Assembly: GCF_949628215.1 (NCBI RefSeq)
Contig: NC_134288.1
Coordinates: 1,426,001 to 1,490,000 of the forward strand
From: Phalacrocorax aristotelis
Lineage: Eukaryota > Chordata > Aves > Suliformes > Phalacrocoracidae
Direction: 5' to 3'
DNA: 64,000 nt
Part shown: in pieces, positions 1 through 10,764 of the stretch
Numbering within the stretch: position 1 is the first letter of the stretch
Layout of the letters: each line of letters starts with the position of its first letter
The notes under the pieces: generated by a model
What the model was told of the DNA's origin: nothing
Databases searched by the model: none
The model's input: only the letters and a program-made list of their open reading frames with translations
Translations under genes and position numbers: made by a program

Positions 1-3000
1 AGAGTGAGGTGCTGGGGGTCAGATCCTAAATCAGCTTCCCCCAGGAACTGACCATGAAGCCAGGGCTGGAGAAGCCACAGGAATGAACTTTTGGGGCAAA
101 GCAGGTGAAGCTCATGGGGGCAGCAGACCCCACATCATGCTGGGTGCTCAGCAGAAGCCTGAGGACAGACAAGCCTAGCAAGGAAACCTGCCTGGAAGCA
201 AAATCAATTGGAGTCAGCAAGAGGAAAATGTGCTGGGAGAGAAACAGCACATGAAGAGCTGAAGGATGTGTAATTTCAATTTGTGAAATTATTTCTGTTG
301 TCTCCATCCAGGAGCAGTCATGGCTGGTGGGTCTGCTTTAGTTGCATGCACGGGATGAGCAGAGCTCACGCGGGAGGCAGGTGATGGATGTTCAGGGACC
401 TGGCTAATGATGAGCAGCATGTTAAGCACCTTTCACTCTCATTAATTGGAGGAATGATTAGAAACACCTGTGAGCTGGCAGCTCTGAAGCAACAGGAGCC
501 ACAAAACTTGAGCAAAAATATATGGGGATTTCACCAGCAGCACTGGGCAACTGCTGCTGGCAAATCTTTCTCCTCCCAGCAAAAGCTGCTGCCCACAGTG
601 TGGCCTTGGGGCTGGGTTTGACCAGATGAAGATGACAGCTCCTGCCACCATCGCTCGCTGCGGCAGTGCCGTGTGGGGACAGCACAGTAAGGGTCATGGG
701 TGCTAATGCAGGCGTGGGGCGGAAGGATGCAGCACATCACAGCTGCCTGCTCAGTCATTTTCCTCCCAGCCCAGGAATTCAGCCACAGAAGAGCAGCAGT
801 AAAAGCAGTAAAAGCATATTAAGGCTAAGTTATCTGTAGACATGAAGTTTCATGTGTAATTTGAGCCCTGTACATGTCTGAGGGATAAGGTGGGCTGTGA
901 TACTGCATCCTGGGGCCAGCCTTGTGCCTTATGGGACAGCCTCCCTCAGGGCATGGGGAGGCCCTGCGGGGAGGTGGGCTCCCAGATCCTCACCGCGTGA
1001 TCCATCACAAACTTACACCCGCACCATGGGCAGGTGTTGGACAGTCCCCAGGTTTACAGCAACAACAAAGCAGAGGGCTCACTGCAGCACCAGGGTGATC
1101 AATGGCTCCATGCACAGCAGCTCAGTGCCAGGGAACTGGTGCAGGGGACTGGCCAGGAAATTCCCAGTTCCTGGGAGCAGCCCATCTCCTCTGCCATCAA
1201 TCACCTGTGGCAGCAAAGCCCAGGAAACCACTTAATAATCCCAAATAATTCCACAGAAAATTTACAACAGCAATCATGTAATTTATCTGATAGAAGACCC
1301 TGAGGGCAGGGGAATTTCCTCAAATAACCACATCCAAGGAAGCCTCCTTCCTTGAATGAGGAGTTTCTATCTGAAGCCTGCCTTACAGACTCCATACACC
1401 AAGGCTGAGGATACACCAGTCCGTGGGATCCCTGGGGTCCCCTGTATAGGCTGGAGGTTGCCTGCTCCTGCTGCAGCCCGGCAGCAGGGAATGTGGGCAG
1501 GAAAGCCCTGCAGGCAATAAGCAAAGCCAGGACCAAGAAGCATCTAGGTTAGGGCGTCTCTGCTCCCACGCACGGTTTGGCCACTGCTTCAGCTGCCCAC
1601 AGAGGAGCCTGCCACCTCCTTGCTGTCGGCTCCAGCAAAGGGTGCCTGATGTAAGGGCTTTTCAGCAAGGGTCAGGGGTTAGCCTAGGGTGACTCCTGGA
1701 GTCGGGGGACCCTGCAGTTCCCACGGGCCTGAGCAGAAGCATCCAAGCATTTGACCTGGGTTCAGAGACACAATTCAGACCTTGCACCAGAAAGTCAGCC
1801 TGCTTTAACCTGACTTGCCACACCGTTCTTTAAGACCCTGAATTCTGCCTTGATGCTAACACTGGTTAATTACTCATGCATGCTTACAGGCTGTGCAGGG
1901 CCTTTAAAAGTCTGTTCCTTCCCCCTCCAGCTGCCTGCAGGCTCTGTATTTCACAGGGGCATAGATGTGCCTCAATAGCTGGGAAGGGAAGGATGTGTGC
2001 TGCTGCATCAGGGTAACTCCCTCTCCTTCTTGCTGTGCCAGATCTGGCTGGGATCTGACCACAGTTGCAGCCAGGGGGAAGGTGGTTCCCTGCCCGCTTG
2101 TCCTGCATGCAGCCAGCAGCTTGCTGGGGCAGCTCCGGCCCCTTTCTTGTTTGCTGCCTCACCAGAGGCACTTGGCTGTTGGACTCTGCTTCTCATCCAC
2201 TTCGCAGCATGGCAGGGGCTGGGCTGATAGCCCTGTCCCCAGCGGGACCTGGTGGCTGGACCTGCATGTCCCAGTTGCCCAGATTGCTTGGGTATCACTG
2301 CCCACCATCAAGTGCTCCCAAGGAAAATCCTCTCAAAAGCTCTCTGTAAACATAACTGATGCTTTTACTGCTGGTGTGACACTACAGCCTCCATCTGCAC
2401 TTCCCAGCTCCTGTCTCTCGCCTGGCCCCACTCCCCAGCTGCTGAAGAGGACCCATGGTTGCGGCCAATGGACTTGTGCACAGGGAAGGCCACCAGCAAG
2501 TACGCATCTGCTCCGGGGATGTAACAGCATCAGCAAGGAGGGCTGGTAAATCTTTCTGCAGCCTGTCTGCAGAGCCCTGATCAAGCCTCGCTAGCTGGCG
2601 GCTCCCAGGCAGTTCTCCCTGCACCTTGCACTGGGCCATGGCCCCATGGATGTCACCCCATCTCTGGTGCCAGAGCACAGCTTTGGAGCACCCTTCCCAC
2701 AGCTTCAGCCTGTGGATGCACAGCATTAGAGAATATCCCCGTCTAGGGCATGAGGTGGTTGACGCAGGCAGAGATGGGTTTAGCCAAAGTGTTTCCCAAA
2801 GCAATTGATCTTTGCTTCAGGAAGTGCAAATCTTTGCAAAATCAAAATAGACAGACACATTAAGGTGTTATGTGAGCTCTGGTAATTCCTCTTCAAACCC
2901 TGCTCTGAACCCCAGGCCAGAGACCAAGTGGGTGTCCAGCCCCCCGAGATGGCTCTGCATGGTACCTGGTGCACAGACACAGGGGTCATGTACTGGAGTA

Positions 3001-6000
3001 TGTGTACAAACCCCATGGCTCACATTAAGTCTTCTGTCAGCATCTGAACCTTTGGAGGTAGAAGAAGAGCAGAGGCTGAGCAGCCCAACAGCCTCGTCAC
3101 ACTCAAACTCTGGTCTGAAGTGACAGATTGGCAGTCTCTGGTCATGCTTGGGGCATGGCTGGGGAGAGGGTGCTTGAGGCTGCTTGAGCTGTCCTGACTG
3201 CCAGGTGCAGCACGCCTGGTCAGGCTGCGACCCCTTGCTCTGGCCAGAATATGGTCCATTCACACAGATGACTCCAGTGCAATAACTCCGGTGATTTTGC
3301 CCAGGTTTGTCTCAGCATGAGCAATATGCATTGAAACTTGCTTCTAGAGAAAAAGGATGCAGTAGAACCAGAACCGTCTGCTGATGTGCGTCTGACATGG
3401 GTTTACGTATCTCAGAGTCCAAGGTCCAGACTTGGAAACAATCTTGTGTGTCCACTATAAAATCTGCAGGACAGCTTCTGGACAGCTTCTAGACAAATGT
3501 ACCCCTCTGCCTTGCTTTACAAATGGATCATCAAAGAGGGATGGGAGAACAGAGGCTCCGGGCCCTCAGTTCCTGCCATCCTTCATCTGGAGAGCCTGGA
3601 TGGAGGTCGGGCAGAGCAACTTGGTGGTGATGAGAGCTGAGCTTCCCCTCCAGTCTGCACCTGGTGCCATGTGGCCAAGCTCTTGGCATGGGAGGATGCA
3701 CAGTAGAAAGGAGCTGAGGGGTCCTTCACCCACCTTGCACTGGGATGAATGTCCATGACAGTCCAGGAAGACTATTCTGCGCGTAAAAGCTCTAGAGCCC
3801 CAGCAAAGCCACCAGCTTGTGTGGAGGCCACAGATAGCCATGGGAGACCCACCAACCTCTCCAGAAACAGGCAAGTGAAGGACCCCTCTGAGATGTGCAG
3901 ATGTACAGATGGCCACAATAAGTAAAGGGCTGCTACATCAGCAGTTGAGACTAATTTACTGAGGTGGACCAAGCCCTGCATCCCTGTACCCCCAAAAATC
4001 CCATGGCTAACAGCACTTAATTACTCCTTTAATGACCTCTTCAGACTGCTTTCAAAACCTATGGGGTGGCTGTCTTATTCCTGGGTGAGGGCTGCCACCA
4101 CAGAGAAAAGCCTTTATCTCCCTGGGCTTGTGTTGTGGGTGGCACATCAGCTAGAGGAAAACCACACTCGCTCTGCCTGCCCCTACCTGTGAGACAGGCA
4201 GAAACCCCAGCACCCCAGGCTCAGGAGTGCCCAGGCAGGCACATTTCTTTCAGGCAGCACTGGAGCATCCCTCTCTGCAAGAGGACAAGGTTAGCCTGGA
4301 AACACTTGGCATTTCTTCAGCCTCAAGGGACTCCTTCCTTCCCGCTGCCAAAGCTGTCCCCGCAGCAGCTGGTGCCCGTCCCTGGGGCAGCAGCACACCC
4401 AGTGCGGTGCGCGTGGCTGCCTGAGGGCTGCACAGACCTGTGGTGTGGCTGGCCGGGGCACACGCACCCGCCCAGCTGAATGCGCTGCGGCACTGAGGTG
4501 TGCCTGAGCAAGCTGTACTGACACGGAATATTAAGCAGGTATTGGAAATCTCCGGGGCTCCTGTCCAGGAGAAGCAGCATGGTCAGTACTAGCCTGTAGG
4601 CATGGCATGGCACTGCACTGTCACTCAGCCTGGGCGCTCCTGGGTGGGGAGGCCGCACAGTCTGCTGCAAAATCTGCATCTTGGATAAATCAGTGACATC
4701 TGCAAGAGTGGCACGCGAGGTCTCCATCCCTGGTGGCAAGATCAGACCTCACTGCTTTACGCGTACCCAGGTGCAGAGCTGCACGCAGAGGCCTGCAGGC
4801 AGTCGTGCGGTGGTGGGTGCTGGTGCGCTGCTAGAGCAAAGTCACTGCCCCAGTCACACAGGTGACATGATTCAGGTCACAATCCCCAACCTTGGGAGAG
4901 AGCCCAGGAGCCTGTGCCAAACTCCTTGCAGACCTTGGGAGTCCTCAGGGCCTCTCTGTAAGCAGCAGCACATCCTGGGCACCACCAGGCCCCTAACGAT
5001 GCTGTTTCTCCCACCTCAGGGACACTGGTCAGGAGAAAGGCACAGGCACCCAAAGAGCCAATGTCCTGGCAGAATAGTTGGCTGCAGATCAGCCTCTGCC
5101 TTTCTCACTGACATTCTGTGGAAGCCAATAAAGCTTATTATTTCTCTAATTTTCTCATTGCTTTCTTTTGTATTTCTTGCTGTTGCCTAGCTGAGCTGTT
5201 GTGAGTAACCACCTTCATTTGCATTTTGCCTTTCCTGATTCCAGTTAACACTGGTTTCAAGGTAAGTTTGAAAAAGTAACACGTTTCTCCTTTGGGGTGG
5301 GGCACATCTGTAAATCAGGGCCACAGTGGATGTTCATGCACGTGGTGGACAGCACAGTAGCCTCCACCCAGCACATCACAGGTAATGATGGCCCCTCCAT
5401 GCATCCCGGTGCAGAGCTGGCCATGCTCCCTGGGAGGAGGCAGATCCTCCATGGGCAGTGAGGTATGGGGGTGCCCTGAGCCCAGAGGAGTTTGCCGAGG
5501 CAGACTGTCACAATCCCCCTTTACAGAGGCTCAAACTTTATTATTGTTGTTATTTTCAAATCAGATCAGAAGGTGGTGAGCCCAAAGATTGTGCAATGCT
5601 GGCTGCTGGCAGCAAGGTTGTCCTCCAGGTGATGCCTGACCCCAGGTCTGTTCAGCTGAGCATCCTGCTCTCACAGGGATTGCATCCTGCACCCAGGAGG
5701 ATTTGGCAATAGCTGAGCTCGGCACTTAATTATGCTTTCCAGAGAGGCTGAGGGGTGTTCCAGTACTGGCATCAAAGGGTGCTGGGTCCACGCAACAACA
5801 GAGCTCACGCTGGCCTTGTGAGGGACCAGGTGGGAATGGTCCCAGTTTGGGTGCACCACTCAGTCCTGTTTGGGTATCACTAGCACAGTGAAATACTGAC
5901 ACTGGGACAGTTCTTTAAATCACCTTGTCCAAACTGAAGCAATCCCACTCTGTAAATAAAAGAGATGTGGCTGGATTGATAGATGAGTTTCCATTAAAAA

Positions 6001-6024
6001 ATGATACATTCTGTCTTTCTAAGT
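1..6024. other. 5' intergenic flank of CHD6, no gene recognised
   Basis: I see no supported gene here. Open frames on both strands are short, lack recognisable domains and are not joined by convincing splice sites. The sequence is mixed unique DNA of moderate GC content. A 12-bp tandem duplication (GACAGCTTCTGG-type) lies near 3,469-3,491. From established vertebrate synteny, the neighbour upstream of CHD6 is usually PTPRT at a distance, so an intergenic reading is expected. A distal regulatory element or an unannotated noncoding RNA cannot be excluded. Confidence 0.6.
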
Positions 6025-6512
6025 CCAATTTTGGGGCCCACAGAATTGAGAAGCTGGAGGGGTATCAGTGACAGATGACCAAGATGGGGACAGGGCCCTT
6101 GAATACAGATGGAGGATCTGGGCTGGTTTCCTCTGGTGAAGAGCTACCTAGGAGCTGATCTAAGATCAGTCTACAAGTACTGGAAGGGCAGTTACAAGGA
6201 TGATGGAGTTAAATCCTTCCTGGCAGTGCCTGATGATACATTAAGGAGCAATAACCACAAAGTGAGTCCTGAAAGGTTCAGGTGGGACATTAGGAAAATC
6301 CTTTCCTTGGGAGGATGGTGCAGCCTTGGAACAGATAACCAGAAAGGTGGGGGAATCTCTGCCTGTGGAAGGTGTTGAGGCTCAGGTAGGCAGAGCCATG
6401 GCTGACCTCATCTCGTGTTGGTCACCAGTGTGGTGCTGGGAAGGGACCTCTGGAAATCTCCAACGCAACCACCTGTGGTCCCTTCCCACCAACACTTCTG
6501 CAGTTCTATAAT
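6025..6512 (+). repeat. old CR1 LINE 3' fragment
   Basis: The stretch follows the 3' part of avian CR1 elements in sense orientation. It begins with a 'TTTTGGGGCCCACAG' segment. A diverged 'GGTTCAGGTGGGACATTAGGAAAA' type region follows near 6,276-6,301, then a 'GGTGCAGCCTTGGAACAGATAACC' type region near 6,318-6,341. It ends with a degenerate TTCTGCAGTTCTATA tail. The element is 5'-truncated and clearly older than the CR1 copy at 26.4 kb. The boundaries are approximate and were set by eye. Confidence 0.7.
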
Positions 6513-7669
6513 GAAGATGTTAAGATGTCTTCCCAAATTATATCTGCCAGGCGAATTCTCATCCAGGAGGGGATTGGTTTGTATCTTGCTTTACCATCTC
6601 CTAACAATTGGCCCACCATTGCATGTACAGTGATGAGTTGTTTAACCACCCTTAGGCATTCTTTTGAGACCAACTGACCAAAAAGTGGTTAATCTGAAAA
6701 TGAGCTGCTTTGGTTTTCTGGTCATGAAGTACCAACTAATTCCACTTTCACAGGTGTTCTACATACAGAGGCCAAGGTGCTGCTCTGGAGACAGAGGGAG
6801 GGTGTAGCAAAGGATCGTGTTGGTTGGCCAAAGGTTGACCAGCACAGGATGAAAATGAAGAGATTGGGTACAGGCATGCCTGGTGGCTAGAGGAGTAGGC
6901 AGGACTAGGGAAAGGGGAAGGCACTGGAAAGGAATACTTTACATGTGTTGACCTATTGTATACAGAAAAAGAATCTGAACCTGGGGGACAGGGGAGACAA
7001 AGCATACACATCAGATCTCAGCAGTGTCTACCAGTGCCATCCACGGGCAATGAGCCAGCCTGAGGGAGGAAAAAGGGTCAAGGGTAAAGATGTGGGTTGG
7101 AGCAAGTGAGAAAGGATAAAGGAGAATGCTGCAGAGAAGGAAGCCCTGCCTCGCTGGGAAGAGCACGGTGGTATACTGGTCTGTGCAGGAGACCTGGAGG
7201 AGGCATGGAATGGGGCAGGTGTAGCTCCGCAATAGGTCTATGTCACTTGGTTGCATCCTCTAGGTATGATCTACATGTATGCAGTGACAGGCACCTCCAG
7301 AACACACTGGCACTGGCCAGCAGTGCCACCTGCTCTCTGCCCAGGAGCCCTCCATGACCAGTATAGCCAAGAGGACAGCGTCTGTGGGAAAGCCAGCCAG
7401 CCAACACAGGGCATCAGTGCCGGCTGGTGCTGAACAAGCCAGGACTTCAGAGGGTGCAGTGCAGGGCTGTGCCAGCATCCTGGGCCCAGCAAGCAGGATG
7501 GCTGCACAAGGACTGCACGGCACTTAGTTAATCAGCCCTGAGCCTCAGCAGAACTAATTTGATCCAGCAGAGTTTCCTTTTGGTGCTGCAGCTAACTTGC
7601 TCAGAGCATCTCTGCATCAGCTGGGAAGATGGAGTGACTCCGCACTGCCGGTCCTGGCCCTCTTCCCAA
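6513..7669. other. CHD6 proximal 5' flank, no gene recognised
   Basis: This is unique sequence between the CR1 fragment and the CpG island. No coding frame, RNA gene or repeat is supported. GC content and CpG density rise steeply after about 7,620. Confidence 0.5.
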
Positions 7670-8087
7670 GCGAGCAGGAAGGGGTGCTGCTGGGGTGCCG
7701 AGCCGGGGGCGGAACTGCGGCTGCTGCGCAAAGCCCCCGAGCGCTGGGTGACCAGGAACCGGCAGCCCAAGGAGGCCGGAACGGGAACCCCACCTCCGCA
7801 GGTTACTCTCACCGTTAGCCAGTGCTGGGCCGGCCCCCGCCGGGCCGCTCCCTGCCCCGGTTCTGGCCGTCTTGCCCTGCCCCAAGCCCCGCGGCCGACC
7901 CACCGGGTCTCCCGGGGACCCCCCGGGGAGCGGCACTCCCTCCCCTCAGGCCGGCGGCCCGGGAGCCGCCCCCACGCCTCCCCAGCCCTTCCTCAGAGGG
8001 GCCGCCCCTAGGCGCCTTCACGCCTCTAGAGGCATCGGGCGCCGGGAGGCGCCGGGCCGGTGCCGCGCACAGGCCCTCCGGCGAGCC

Positions 8088-8115
8088 GGGGCGATGCGGG
8101 GCGGGGCGATGCGGG
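8088..8115 (+). repeat. two-copy GC-box tandem repeat
   Basis: The 13-mer GGGGCGATGCGGG occurs at 8,088-8,100 and again exactly at 8,103-8,115, a 15-bp period. It overlaps GGGGCGGGG-type GC boxes that suit Sp/KLF factors. It is a minor promoter feature. Confidence 0.7.
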
Positions 8116-8190
8116 CAGAATCCCGTTCAGGCGGCGGGGCAGGGGGGCCCGGTTCACATCCGGGGAACGGGCGGCGGACGCGGACGTGGA

Positions 8191-8242
8191 GGGCGCGGGC
8201 GGGGCGGTGGCGGGGGGGCGGGGCGCGGGGGCGGCGGGGCGG
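8191..8242 (+). promoter_or_regulatory. G-rich tract with G-quadruplex potential
   Basis: The + strand has at least five runs of four or more G separated by short C/T-containing loops, directly upstream of the first CCAAT box. The pattern satisfies the usual G-quadruplex motif and also provides overlapping GC boxes. It would be on the non-template strand of CHD6. Function is inferred only from composition. Confidence 0.5.
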
Positions 8243-8403
8243 CCAATCGCTGCCGCGCTCTCATCGGTGCAAACAGCAGCACAATGGAGCGAGCGGCGGG
8301 CGCGCTGCAGCCAAGCTTGGCGCGGGCGCCATGCGGCTGACGGGCTGGCCGACCAATGGGCGCCGGCGCGCGGCGACGGGCGACCAATGAGCGCGGGGCG
8401 GGG
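8243..8403 (+). promoter_or_regulatory. triple CCAAT-box / GC-box core promoter
   Basis: CCAAT pentamers lie at 8,243-8,247, 8,353-8,357 and 8,384-8,388, all on the + strand. A GGGGCGGGG GC box follows at 8,395-8,403. The last two CCAAT boxes are 31 bp apart, about three helical turns, a spacing typical of cooperating NF-Y sites. NF-Y sites usually lie 60-100 bp before the start site, which would put transcription initiation near 8,440-8,490. That is consistent with a short exon 1 ending at 8,501. NF-Y and Sp1 binding is inferred from motifs. Confidence 0.6.
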
Positions 8404-8501
8404 GCGTGCCCGGGCGAGGTTAGGGTGTCCTTGCAGGGTGCTGGGCTAAACTTCACCAAATAATAGCTGTTTGTATTTGGGCGGCCGAGGAGCCATTTTA
8501 G
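8404..8501 (+). other. CHD6 noncoding exon 1 (5' end uncertain)
   Basis: The 3' end is the splice donor TTTTAG|GTAAGT, a near-perfect consensus with GT at 8,502-8,503. The last 50 bases are AT-richer than the surrounding island, as expected of a conserved 5' UTR. No start codon lies downstream of 8,404 in this segment, so the exon would be entirely untranslated and would join exon 2 at 41,299. The start coordinate is a placeholder, because the transcription start was only inferred from the CCAAT boxes. If transcription began upstream of 8,387, a 20-codon upstream ORF (8,387-8,449) would be included. A different first exon elsewhere in the island is possible. Confidence 0.5.
8492..8499 (+). 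promoter_or_regulatory. YY1-like motif at the exon 1 donor
   Basis: GCCATTTT contains the CCAT core of the YY1 motif and lies two bases upstream of the last base of proposed exon 1. YY1 sites placed just downstream of the start site are common in TATA-less CpG-island promoters. This is a motif match only. Confidence 0.4.
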
Positions 8502-9324
8502 GTAAGTTCTGCCCCGAACTTTTGGGTTCGCCCGCCCGGCGCGGCCGGGGGCGGCGGCGGGGCGGGAGGTGGCGGCGGCGGGGCCGCGCCGGGGCGGCGC
8601 TATGAATGAACTCGGCGGCGGTAGCGGCGCGGGCCGCGGGGCCGGGGCGGCCGCTGGGCCTGTCATGGCTCCGGCCGCGGGGACGGGCCGGCAGCGGGCG
8701 AGGGGCGGTGGCGCGTCGGTCCCTCCCGGCCGCGCTCCCCCGCTCCAAGCGGCGGTGCGGCGGGCCGCGACCCCTCTCGCCGGCCCTGCCCGCCCCCTCT
8801 CCCCCCTCCCCTCTCGCCCCGGCCCGCCGGGCGCGGGGAAGGCCGGGCCTCGCTTGCTCCGCGCCGGCAGCTCGGGGCCCGGCGCCCCCCGCCGCCGCGG
8901 CGGCCCCGGGGCGTGCGGGGGGCCGGGGGCGGAGGCGGGGCGGGCTCCCCCGGCGCTGCCGGAGGCTCCTCCCGGCCGGGGAGGGGGGAGCGAGGCCCTC
9001 GGTCCCCCGCACCCGACTGCGCGGCGGCGGGGTGCGGAGTGCCGGCAGCCTGGCCGCGGGGCGCAGCTTCCCGCCGTCATTCCGGCCGCAGTGCTCAAGA
9101 GAATCGATAATTCGGGCTTTAAACTTCGCGGGCGGGGGGGAAGCGGGTCCCTGTGCGGGCTGGAGGCCCCGGGGCACGAGCTTCCCGCTGCCCGGCCCTG
9201 CCGAGCAAGGGCACCCGGGGCGGCGGGAGCAGGGCGGGGGGATGCGGTTGGAGGGCCGGATCGGCGATCCCTGCTGGCGGCGGATCCGTCCCGCTTCGCC
9301 CGCCGGGCGCGGAGCGGACGTGGA

Positions 9325-9357
9325 TCTGTTGTGACATTGCAGCCATGTCACAACAGA
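9325..9357. repeat. perfect 13-bp inverted repeat in the CpG island
   Basis: The arms TCTGTTGTGACAT (9,325-9,337) and ATGTCACAACAGA (9,345-9,357) are exact reverse complements around a 7-base loop TGCAGCC. It lies about 830 bp into intron 1 at the 3' side of the island. Each arm contains TGTGACA/TGTCACA, with TGTCA half sites of the MEIS/TGIF type, so a dimeric protein site is one reading. A CREB-like TCACGTC follows at about 9,371. An RNA hairpin in the nascent transcript is another possibility. Confidence 0.75.
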
Positions 9358-10738
9358 GAGGCATCGCAGTCACGTCGGAGTCGCGTCTCCCCCGCGCTGC
9401 AGTCATCTCGCCGTAGTTGCCCGGCGCAGCCTCGCGTCCCTTGTGTTTTGGCGGCTGCGTTGTGGGATTCTCCCTCTTCTCACCAGCGACTTTTGCTGGC
9501 GATTGAGGTGGATTTTAGTCTCGATCAGCAAGGTTTGTAGGGTGAACGCTGGGAGAGAATTGCATGCAAACAGAATGCAGAAAGATGAGAAATCATCTGC
9601 CTGTATCGCTGCCTAGCATGCACACCCGTCTTGGAGCAGCTTACGTTTTCTCTTTTTATCCGTTTGCTTTCCTGGCAACTGCGCTAAACTTGCAGTAGAG
9701 TTGGGGACCATGAAGGCCAGGCAGAGCACCTTGGCACATGGAGAGCTGGTCCTGCTTGCTCTGCTGCCGGCCTTGGATGTGGTAGAGCTTTTCAGTAATT
9801 TTGCTATGAAAAGTGGTTGGTTTGTTTCTTGAGTGAGTTGGGATGTGTTTAGCCAAAAGCTCAGGCTTTTTCATTGTTTACCTCCTGCTTGGGAAATGCA
9901 GCAAATGCTTTTGGGGCCAGAGAATGAGGTAGATGGTTTGCTGTGGTTGTGCAAAGTGTCCTGTGGGTCTGTGCAGAAGCCTCCAGCTCCCCTCTGCAGT
10001 CACTGGCAGAGGGCTCCTCGGGGGCAGACAGATGTGGCTTTAGTTGTTTGATGTTTATCCCTTATCCCTTCACTTGCAGGGCTACAGAGGTTTGGCAGCT
10101 GGCGCTGCCTGTATCTTTTTAACTGGTGTGGGGTCAGTTGGATTAGGGTGTTGCCAGAGGAGAGGGAACACTGAGCTCTACAAGTATTTTCTTCGCTGAA
10201 AGCATTGCTATTGCTTTTGGGCCCTGTTCAGGTGATGGCACAGGAATAGATGCCGCCTTACCTCTCCTCACCCTTTGTTTACCTCGTTCGCATGGGAGCT
10301 CTGCTGTGCTGCTTTGCAGAGACATTGTTGTTTTGGTCTAGCTGTTGAAGTATGAAGAAATAACAGCACATTTTTGCTCTGGGAGTAGATTCTTCCTGGA
10401 GTAAATGGGTTGTTTCTCTCCAACGGGGTTGGTTTTGTTCAAGGCAGCCACTGGGTTCCTTTCCCACTTGTTTACTGGAAAATTGATTACTCTTCCACTA
10501 CAAAGCTTAATGTTGTTGTCTGGTTGCTTTTGGAAAGCTAATTTGGCCCATTGTTTCTGAATGGGTACAGCTGTCTGAACTTGCAGGGCCTTCAGGAGCG
10601 TTGGACATACTGCGGAGTCTACTTCGCTGAAAAGGTGGGAAGCGTGCAGCTGTGGTGTGGTGAAGCTGATTCAATGTTGCCCCTCAAGTGCTTCGAGCTG
10701 TAAAGCACGTTCACTAGTAGAGTTACATTCTATCAAAA

Positions 10739-10764
10739 TGTAGCTTGTGCATGTAGCTTGTGCA
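10739..10764. repeat. 13-bp tandem duplication
   Basis: TGTAGCTTGTGCA is repeated exactly, head to tail, at 10,739-10,751 and 10,752-10,764. This looks like simple replication slippage in intron 1. No function is suggested. Confidence 0.8.

Larger units (their letters stand above)
7670..9440 (+). promoter_or_regulatory. CpG-island promoter of CHD6
   Basis: CpG dinucleotides are very dense here, in contrast to their scarcity elsewhere in the window, and GC content is extreme. The island holds many GC boxes and three CCAAT boxes, and no TATA box suitably placed before the proposed exon 1. This is the usual architecture of a housekeeping-type vertebrate promoter. It is assigned to CHD6 because the CHD6 start-codon exon (41,299) needs an upstream noncoding exon on the + strand and a strong donor sits inside the island at 8,502. 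No transcript data are available, and a divergent noncoding transcript on the minus strand is possible. Long ORFs of about 300 codons on both strands are by-products of the GC-rich composition. Confidence 0.85.

Noticed and set aside
7790-7825. Possible divergent-transcript splice donor on the minus strand at the edge of the CpG island
   Set aside because: The reverse complement gives a GTGAGA-like donor, but there is no acceptor or conserved exon to pair with it.
8154-9540. Long ORFs (about 240-320 codons) on both strands across the CpG island
   Set aside because: They occur in nearly all frames at once because stop codons are rare in such GC-rich DNA. The translations are Ala/Gly/Pro/Arg-rich with no domains.
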